A stretch of 64,000 nt of DNA from Kappaphycus alvarezii (taxonomy: Eukaryota; Rhodophyta; Florideophyceae; Gigartinales; Solieriaceae), in NCBI GenBank assembly GCA_002205965.3, contig NADL03000692.1:310001-374000 (forward strand), in the 5' to 3' direction. Under the pieces are notes generated by a model. That model had not been told where the DNA came from. It worked only from the letters and a program-made list of their open reading frames with translations, and did not search any database. Both the position numbers and the translations under genes were made by a program. Positions 56,363 to 64,000 of this stretch are shown in pieces. Each line of letters starts with the position of its first letter. Within the stretch, counting starts at the first letter, position 1.

Positions 56363-56450
56363 GTGTGGCGTAGTGGTTGACAGGAGTTCTTCTGCAGCTA
56401 CTACGCCACATCGGTCATAGGTTCAACTCGTCGCTGAGTTCTCTACGGGA
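56363..56450 (+). repeat. tRNA-derived SINE-like segment with Pol III boxes
   Basis: TGGCGTAGTGG at 56366-56376 fits the box A consensus. GGTTCAACTCG at 56420-56430 fits box B at 9 of 11 positions. The spacing is that of a tRNA. No cloverleaf with an anticodon is evident. Confidence 0.5.
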
Positions 56451-56758
56451 GCACCAAACCACTTAACTATGTTGAGGGCTCGACAAATCTAAAGTTAGTT
56501 GGTTTTCAGGATGCTACGGCGCCCTCTTGAACATGAGACAGGACAAGGTGACATCTCATGAAGGGGTATTCCGCCATAAGTTCAAGTGCATCTAGCAATT
56601 CGAATGACGCAGATAAAAGTTTGTAGGGGGCAATAGAATCGAACCTTTTTCATTTTATCTAATCTTTGTAAGAAAATAACTGACATGCATAGTAGGAAAT
56701 ACTCAATTCAGGAAATGTTTAGAATGGATTGTAAATAGCTAAAACAATAAAAGACAGT

Positions 56759-58925
56759 TCATCTAAAAATCTTGAGTATCATGCACGAGGCGATAGTGCT
56801 TCTGAAAGCAATCGCGGCCGCTGTCACCATGGCAAATAAAAACTTCCTTTTTAAATGTACGCAGACATCCAGTACACACATGTTTAGTGTTCTTCTCAAT
56901 GCAAACCTTGCATCGTGATTGGAGAGCAAAATTTCTCTTCGTACCATTCAGAACACGTTTCCTTTTCGTCGTAACCAGATGAATTACAGTACCACTGACG
57001 TGTTAATCTTCTGATTCTTCACTTTCGGAAGTCTGACGTGCCCTGGTTCTCAAAGCATCCAAATTATTGTCAATCAGGCCCTCCGCTAATTTGCAGTAGA
57101 ATTCATTCGGTGACATTGATTCACGATACCCACGACCCCTTTTGTATAGCTTCCAGGAATCCACACAGCAGATTGCCAGCAATATAGTGTTGGCACGCAT
57201 GGACCACTCTTTTACCTAGAATTTCCTTTCCAGATTCAGGCCATCCTGGCGACAGCGGTTGTGGAGGTCAACCTGAGCACAAGTAAGGTAATACTTCTCA
57301 CAAATCTTCGGAATATATATTTACGAACTGACAACTTGAGCTCGTCCTGCAATAGATCTCCATCGCTCCCGATAAATGGGAGTACAAGCATTCGCTGTTC
57401 CACACGTACTGACGAAGTATCTTCTCTCTCGATCAATCCACACGACAGCTGCAATTGCCTTATTGTCATCAGTATTAGTTGTCCTTGCTATTTGCTGACC
57501 CCGGTTTGCAACTTCTTGACCCAAAAGACACGCCATCGGAAACTGACGGTTGTAATTCTTGACAACCCCAATGAAACGTGAGCCCTTCTGCAGCAATGCT
57601 TCCGCAGCCTGAACGGAGGAAAAGAAAGAATCACTGCATACAATTCTATCTGAACCGAACCATGGTTCCACAAGCTGTAACATCTCTCTCGTCCCCTGTA
57701 AACATTCCGTATCTGAACTTTCAGTGTCTTCTGACGACTTACAGATCTTGATGTTGATAATTATTCCACTTTATCCACACGCAGCGGTCCGAAGCTCACT
57801 CCTATTTTCAGGTTTCCTGTCAAGAGCGACGTAGTGTGGAAGTCCTTTCTGAATCCACTCACCTCCAATTCCATACGATCTTGACATGCTTTCATCCACA
57901 CAAATTGACTCTGCTGGCTTGACATGGAGATGACGATGCCCGCTGATTGCCTCGGCAAAGTCGCTAATCAGGCTCCAATGCCTGGTCGAACTGGATTTTT
58001 CTTCATCTGTAAGAGGATGGGATTCGGAAAAGGATATGTAACGGCGAATAATCTCAAACCTTCCACGTGGCATGATATTTCCAAAATTTGGACTTTGCAT
58101 GTACTTCGATGGGGAAAAACTACCCTATAAGGTCCTGCGATCGCCAAACTCGAAACGTGACATGAGAATCAAAACCCCAAAAAACTTCAGAATTTCACCT
58201 GTTGTGCAAGGAATGAAACTATTACTTTGCAAAGCGAAATTTGTTGACTGGACAATAGTAGAAAGGAATGGCATGGGAAACATCCACATAAAGTACTGAT
58301 AAGGTGTCATACCTTGGGGAGCGATACCTGCAAGAATAAGCTCATCCACCGGGCCATGCACTTTCCAACGTCTCCGTGTGATAAGTCCATTCAAATTTAG
58401 TGTTATCCCTTTCCGAGTCCACTGTCTGCCATGTGAAGCTGTTTTCAGCCAATCAGATTCCTCCACATTTGTTCTTACACCTTCAAAATGAGCTTCTGAG
58501 ACTTGAATTGGGCTTGTACTCGGCCTTGTACTCGGGCTCCTACTCCTATCAGATCCCGCGGGAGTGTCAGTCTCCATTTCGATACCAGCCTGACATTCTA
58601 TTTCATCCGCTGTCCTCCCACTGCTCAATGAATTGGGCACCAAACCGGTGACTTCCTCGAAGGAAGGAGCCTCTCCTTCTTTGACACTCGATAAGTGAAT
58701 TGCCAATTCTTTCGAACCGTCCAGCAATTCCCAGTTACTGACGACCATTCTCTGAAATCGTCCACGTTTAGCTACTTTTTTGATACCCACGACTGTTCCT
58801 GGCACCATTTTTGCCTTCCAACTGGATTTCTACAACCTCCTACACTTGACGTCAGATGTAAGTAACCGTGCTTTCGTGTGAACCCTACTTCCAGGGAGCA
58901 AACGTCCGTCGTTGGATTTCACCAT
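56759..58925 (-). pseudogene. piggyBac-like transposase with C-terminal zinc-binding domain
   Basis: One continuous frame of about 720 codons, interrupted only by five in-frame stops (near 58831, 58126, 57772, 57322 and 57004; two TAG and three TAA) and no frameshift. From the start: a basic N-terminus (MVKSNDGRLLPGSRVHTKAR) and a Ser/Pro-rich linker. Then come EILKFFGVLILMSRFEF, RFEIIRRYISFSE, ICVDESMSRSYG (first Asp), IVCSDSFFSS (second Asp) and VVWIDRERRYF (third Asp), giving the DDD triad of the piggyBac/DDE_Tnp_1_7 family. Next is NTILLAICCVDSWKLY. The end is Cys-rich: CKVCIEKN, CTGC, CHGDSGRDC and H..H, a zinc ribbon or RING-like end as in many piggyBac transposases. Confidence 0.8.
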
Positions 58926-59098
58926 CTTCGAGGGATTTTGAGTGGGATTGCGAGAGGGAATTGGATTCCTGAGCCAGTGAAAGTGCGAAAGCTTTGGACA
59001 GTAACCTTGCACAGGTAGAAGAGACCGAAGGGAAAACGTAAAGCTAAAAAAAGGCGGTAAAAAAATTTCTGAATTTATTTTTTGGGTTCGTACATCAA

Positions 59099-59174
59099 AC
59101 ACTTACATATGTAAGTGTCATCCGACAAGTGACATCAATTGATTACATATGTAATTAATTGATGACACTTGTCG
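59099..59174. repeat. subterminal palindromes at the right end of the piggyBac-like element
   Basis: 59099-59118 is a perfect palindrome (ACACTTACATATGTAAGTGT). 59123-59174 is a 52-bp near-perfect palindrome running from CGACAAGTGACATCAATTG to its inverse ending CACTTGTCG. Part of the latter is also present at the left end. Confidence 0.75.
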
Positions 59175-59187
59175 AATAGACACTAGA
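59168..59187 (-). repeat. right terminal inverted repeat
   Basis: Exact inverse of 55013-55032. Confidence 0.8.
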
Positions 59188-59922
59188 CCTGTTCCAGCCT
59201 CTTCTCCACGTCAACCATCCACATCGCACAACTCCTCCACCCAACTGCGATTCGTCCCCAACCAACGACACACCGCGGCAACGGCTTCCTCCAACCCAAG
59301 ATGTCCGCCGCCTGGCCTTGTCCCACTCTTGTCAACGTCGTCTCCCAGACTCTGTTTCCAATCCGCACACCTGCCCCTTTGCCCTCTCGGAATGAAACCA
59401 GTCGACATCTCTCAACACCAAGCCATCAACACTTGGGAGTCAAAATGTCCCCCGGGACGCCGTTACCGCTCGTACTGCTAGGCGTCACAAGCGGCCGTGA
59501 CTTGCCATGCAACATGACCCGCCCACACCGCAACCTCCCCAACCACACAGTCCTACTCCCGGCCTACACTCTACCTTGCAATCCACCGCCTATGACTCTC
59601 CAGTTGGCGCGCCCCTTGAAATGCACCCGCTTGCCTCGCTGCTGAATTCATCTCCGCTGCAATATTGCACACCGTCGTTGGATCGGCACCGGTATTAGTC
59701 ATCGCAGAACCTGTCCTTGCTGTCGTACTCACTTCACGTTGAATGTACCTGTACAGTATGTCCATTCTCCCCCGAGCACCTTAAATGTCTGCCGCGCACG
59801 GCCCAGGTCGGGTTGCTGGCGAATTGGGCAAGATACAGGGTGTGTTCTCTGCAGGACTTTGCCGAGGCCTGCAGTGTTAGGGTTACAGTAGTTCGACGCG
59901 TTTTGTGTGGGACCACAGAGTT
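59188..59922. other. intergenic, no supported gene
   Basis: Overlapping frames on both strands (59301-59645 plus, 59571-59765 minus, 59211-59408 minus) have no motif. A TACAGTA cluster at about 59957-60003 lies at the right end. Confidence 0.4.
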
Positions 59923-61915
59923 TTACTTACACTCATTACAATACTGGTTTGTCAATGTACAGTACAGTACTGTACTGTACTGTATATTACAGTACGGTAC
60001 AGCACATGACGGATGCAGAGCAGCCTGAACAATCCCTGCTATTGGCCAGTCTGTCTCAGTGCCCCCCTCCTCCAACATCAGACCCTCTAGATCGGGCTCA
60101 TACGGTTCCTTGTTTAAGATCGCCAGTACCAATTCATGTTTGGTGTCCGACCCACCATCGCTGCCGTCTGACTCTGATGAGGAAGAGACAGTAAATTGCT
60201 CTCCATCAGACTCTCCAGGGGATGTGAAATTCTCACTATCAGTCCGGATCCTGACAATCACTGGAGGCTCGCCGAGTAGCGGTAAAAGCACCCTTTTTCT
60301 CCCAACTGCCTGCGTGACCTGCTGACGCCCGTAGTCCAAATTTGCCTGCATAAATTCTGGTGTAGGACTGCCAATATTATTGTCTAATAGCGCGCCCCGT
60401 AACACTAAGAAGCCCAGAGGCACCACCAGGGTTCCACAGGAGACTGAAACCTTCTGTACACACCCAATAACCTCAACCACCGTTCCATCGGCGACAGTGA
60501 CCTGAAGATACGTATCTATCGGGGAAAGTGCCAGCTTCTCGCGAAATTCCCAGGACACAAGGCTTGGAACTGCAATCGTGTCCAATAGGGTGTGCGTCTC
60601 TGTTTCATAAGCCTTCACGGCCACGACCTTCAACCGACGAGAGACTTCGGGGTACCTGAGTCACGGTGACAGTCTTGGGCACCAGGGGCCTCAACTGCTC
60701 CTTGCTTCATCTACGTCTCCACGCAGAAGCGGCAAGAAGTTAATTCCCGACGGGGCTGAAGCCAGTTCCGCGACCACATTACACTTCCCTACTTGGTCCT
60801 AGAGGGCTCCCGAAGCCTTCTTGGTCTTTCGTGCCTTAGTTTTCTTCTTCCTTGGTTCCGACAAGATCATCGGCGGGCGAACGAGAGTAGCCTCAATCAT
60901 CAGCTCGTCGATGTCCATGATATTGTCCCTGCGTTGCTTCGTAAGGGCTTGGCCATCGGCGTTCCTCTTTGCCGCGGATACCATATCGCCGTTGCGAGAC
61001 TCCTGGACGACGACAACGTGGTCTTCGTCCTTCTTTTCCCTCAGTTTAAGTTCTTCTTTCGACTCCAAACTTGCTCCGGCAATTTCTAAATGACCACCTC
61101 CCTCTTGCTGTCCCTTGGACCAGCATGTTGCCTCCGAGCGACCTCTCTTCCCACAGAAAGAGAACCAAGCGTGCCTGTGAGGGTTCTGCGGTCACTGCGT
61201 GGCACGGTGGCCCCTTTTCCTACAGAAACTGTAACTAAAGTCATCATAAACCATAGCGACAGGTCTTCCCTTCTCAAAATGCTTCTTCACGAAGAGAAAA
61301 AACTACCCAAACTGCCTCGCTACCTGGTCAGCCTTGTCCTCCAGCTGGTGCGACTTTGACAGCATGCACATCAGGCCTATGCAGAATCCCCCTCGGAGCT
61401 ACCAAAGGCGCTCGAGCCGCCCCTCTGTCGGAGATTTATGCATACTTTCCTAAATGGAAGTCTTCAATTACCTTCTTAAGTTACTATTAGTCCGACGTCG
61501 CTCGATACATCACAGACTGAACCAACTCCTGGTGTCCCGCCACTGCCTTCCGAAGTAAACCGAAGGAAGTAATCTCGTTGAAGCCTACTCTCTTGTAGAG
61601 CATCCATTCGCAGCACAGACCCTCCTATGTCTCTAGCGTCCAGTCCTCGGGCTTCGACTTCTTTGCGAACTCGGCGAGGAGATTCTTCTCGACAATATCT
61701 TACTTCTCGGCGTCTTCGCTGAAGGACCCATCCTGCGCAAACGAACTGTAGTAGAAGTCGAAAGCTTCCCCCTCCGGGTGTCACTCAATCTGGAGGGCCT
61801 TCTCGGTGTCTGTTTTTTCGTGCATAACGACGTTCTCGAACGCCAAAAATAAACGGGAAATGTCGGTAGAGGGGGATCCATCAAAAAAGAGGTGGGGGGC
61901 GTTGGAGTCTGTCAT
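59923..61915 (-). mobile_element. LTR-retrotransposon gag-protease fossil
   Basis: From 61915 downward on the minus strand: a gag-like region (SRLFLAFENVVMHEKTDTEKA, SKPEDWTLE), a Cys-containing knuckle-like region near 61190, and a Lys/Arg-rich stretch (60799-61068). The retropepsin-like domain (60633-60330) has SLVSWEFREKLALSP, VTVADGTVVEVIGCV and a QANLDYG end. An acidic tail follows. The arrangement fits gypsy-type gag plus protease. No reverse transcriptase is seen. It is broken, with several interruptions. The repeat at 62035-62150, upstream in element orientation, might be part of its LTR. Confidence 0.5.
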
Positions 61916-62034
61916 GGCGTCTTCGAACCTTGGATGCGGTATCATTTAATGCTTAAAATGTCCTTTATTCTTTCCTGTCTTACATAGGTCAAGCGTGACC
62001 TATTGTCTCCCTTTTTCATGTAACTTCGATCAAT

Positions 62035-62150
62035 ACAGTATGTACTTTACTGTGCCGGGTGGTGGGTACAGAGTGCCTAACTCTAATCAACTGGGGAGAT
62101 ACAGTACAGTATCTCCCCAGGCGAGCTCGCGCAGCCCACAACAGGATCAA
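62035..62150 (-). repeat. dispersed repeat with TACAGTA palindrome (partner at 49840-49965)
   Basis: Contains GGGGAGATACAGTACAGTATCTCCCC, an inverted repeat spanning about 62092-62117, and GTGCCGGGTGGTGG. See the partner entry for shared blocks. Confidence 0.55.
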
Positions 62151-62398
62151 TGCAAAAACTGTGTGCGACCCGTCGGCATTTGATGTGGCATTTCCTTTGT
62201 GTACTGTAATTCAACAGATCATCAGCATTTCAAATATTCAAACGGTCCCGATTACACGGAACAGTACACCGTATAGTACACTGTGTCCTCAGCCGACAGA
62301 AAGTACAGTACACTGCACTGTATCTATCACATAGCAACCAATGGTTAATTTCCATAAAAACTCTGTTTTCTATTGCCTGGAAAAAAATAATTGAAGTT
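62151..62398. other. spacer with TACAGTA/ACAGTACAC words
   Basis: Several ACAGTACAC and GTACTGT words occur at 62200-62325. No gene is supported. Confidence 0.45.
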
Positions 62399-64000
62399 GT
62401 GTACCAACGTCATACTTTCTCTGTTGTTAGTGAGGTTTATCAGAGCTTCTTAGAAGTATTAATAGTGAGGAGAGGATCTAATGAGACGTTTAGAAATTTT
62501 GAGGCAAGAGTCATGGCGGAAGATTCCAAGTTTAACTTAACTAAGACATCTTGCAAAATAATAGAACCGCGAATGACGTTTACTTTAATTTCTAATTCAT
62601 CCGTCGATAGTAATCAGAGAAACTCAATACTTGCGGCCTCCTCAAATGGAAACTCTCTTGGTCCTAATTCTATAACTTATGAGTCCGTACAATCAGTTAT
62701 GTATGCAACATTTGCGTCTGTGTTAAGGCAATGTGACAAAGCCAAGACTGACAAGACTGACAAGACTGAAGAGCGTAGTGCTCTCACGGTGAACTCGGCT
62801 ACTAATTTTGGAAAGAATACGCACAAGTCTGGATACAAATCTAGAAAAGGGAACTTGTCTCCTGCTCAACTTAGTGATTTGAAGAGCATCAGACAGTGTC
62901 ATAATTGAGGAAAATTTGGCCACTGGAATTCTGATCACAACTCCGATGGAAGATTGAAGCCTGAAGCTAGATCAAGCTCTGCCCCGATGAAAAACAACCG
63001 TGGATCCAGTTTTGGATAGAAAAGTATTTCATCTGGTATGTTGAAGATCGCCTCAGAAGATCATCGTAATTACGCTGATTTTATCGGTTCGCTCCTCGGC
63101 GATGGGGCACCATACAATGGCATGGGTTTTAGTGAAATCCGAATTCTTGAACTATTATTGTTACCAGATTGGTATAATAAGTTACTACCAACCCCGAGAC
63201 GTCTACAATCTCGGCCTTATCGCCAATATGGCAATGGAGAAAATTCAAGTAAGTCTCGAATGATATTGGGATTTTTTTGATGAATTCCTAAACTGGTGAA
63301 GGCGACATGGTTTCCATTTGTCGCTTGATTACTGAAGGATCGTAGCGATGTGTCGTTGGTCGTAATGTTACACGCAATTGCAATATTGAGCACATTGATA
63401 ACAACAGGTTTGCCACTACCTGACAAGGAAGATTCTATTTCTTGGTCGATTATGATCTACAAAGTCTCACTCTGTACAAAAACTTAGTGTCGAAATATGC
63501 TAATAGTTCGTCGGAAACCAAGAAGAAGACATAATATGCTACTGTTCAGACTAAAAACGAGGTCATGAATACCATGGACTGGAACTACGAAGATCGTCGA
63601 TAACGTGCACAAGAATGTGTGCGGACATTCAAAATACGGTGATATGAAGATTCTTTTATAGCGCAACAATCTGTGGGTACCAGAGACAATGAAGTTCCTT
63701 TCTGAAAATATTGAGGACTGTAACAGCTATATGGCTACCTCTAAGCCTAATGATACGAGAAATAATTTAATTTACAGAGTATAAAGATACAAGAAAAAAA
63801 ATAATTTCATTAAATTCAATGAGTCATGAGTTCAACATAGTGGTATGTATTGATCATTTGCACCTCGCTGTAAACAGAGTGTTTAACATAATGGACTCAA
63901 CTTCGCGATACTCGGTTGGAGATGTCGTACCAACAACTTATATGGCGGACGCTATACCCCTATTTGATACTTTATAGATAAGACAATATTGGGCACCTGA
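62399..64000 (+). mobile_element. copia-type fossil running off the right edge
   Basis: Related to the element at 2283-6452. Parts seen are: gag (62399-62910, VDSNQRNSILAAS corresponding to IDSNQRVSILTAA there, and a zinc-knuckle region CHN..KFGHWNSDH near 62900); a protease-like region (about 63080-63250, GDGAPYNGMGFSEI); the pre-integrase zinc region (about 63590-63720, VHKNVCGHSKYGDM); and the integrase start (about 63850-64000, VVCIDHLHLAV, DSTSRYSVGDVVP). It is broken, with several interruptions. No LTR was recognised left of gag. Confidence 0.75.

Larger units (their letters stand above)
55013..59187 (-). mobile_element. piggyBac-like DNA transposon with 20-bp terminal inverted repeats
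   Basis: A 4175-bp unit. Its ends are perfect inverted copies of TCTAGTGTCTATTCGACAAG (55013-55032 and 59168-59187), each followed inward by TGTCATCAATT and ATTACATAT blocks. It contains a transposase frame (56759-58925, minus), a LINE fragment (55433-56236) and a SINE-like segment (56363-56450). The last two probably inserted later. No TTAA duplication, the piggyBac hallmark, is seen at either edge, so the exact ends or target preference are uncertain. It is dead, because the transposase has in-frame stops. Confidence 0.7.

Overview
The window looks like nuclear DNA of a eukaryote. Genes are few, have short GT-AG introns (90 bp in the one fully visible case), and lie in a background dominated by decayed transposable elements. 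Ty1/copia and Ty3/gypsy fossils, a piggyBac-like element, LINE fragments and a Pol III-type repeat share the window with single-copy-looking genes. A florideophyte red alga such as Chondrus crispus is my best guess. This rests on gene style and element content, not on a marker gene.

Layout. At 1-1834 is the last exon of a DEP-domain plus pyridine nucleotide-disulfide oxidoreductase gene. A second copy lies in inverted orientation at 51768-53880, so the two copies converge on about 50 kb of element-rich DNA. Within that DNA are: a short copia-type element (2283-6452); a decayed unclassified transposase-like element (about 6.6-10.3 kb); a solo gypsy-type LTR (about 10.4-10.9 kb); a region with three copies of an acidic protein family, LINE reverse transcriptase pieces and a same-strand dispersed repeat (11-26 kb); a secreted Cys-rich/Ser-Pro-Thr protein gene (20141-21063); an unrecognised gene (24148-24864); copia and piggyBac scraps (26-30.6 kb); a complete-ended copia element with 5-bp target duplication (32165-36949); a gypsy pol fragment (38.7-41.1 kb); and a chromodomain gypsy element with 5-bp target duplication (42533-49380).

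The chromodomain element sits inside another gene (41320-42527 and 49381-49423, minus strand). That gene's N-terminus closely resembles the histone H3 tail, and its C-terminal half has cysteine-peptidase-like signatures. This is the most unusual object in the window.

Right of the second oxidoreductase copy are palindromic TACAGTA clusters, a 4.2-kb piggyBac-like transposon with 20-bp perfect terminal inverted repeats (55013-59187) carrying a LINE fragment and a SINE-like segment, a gag-protease fossil (59923-61915), and a copia fossil running off the right edge (62399-64000).
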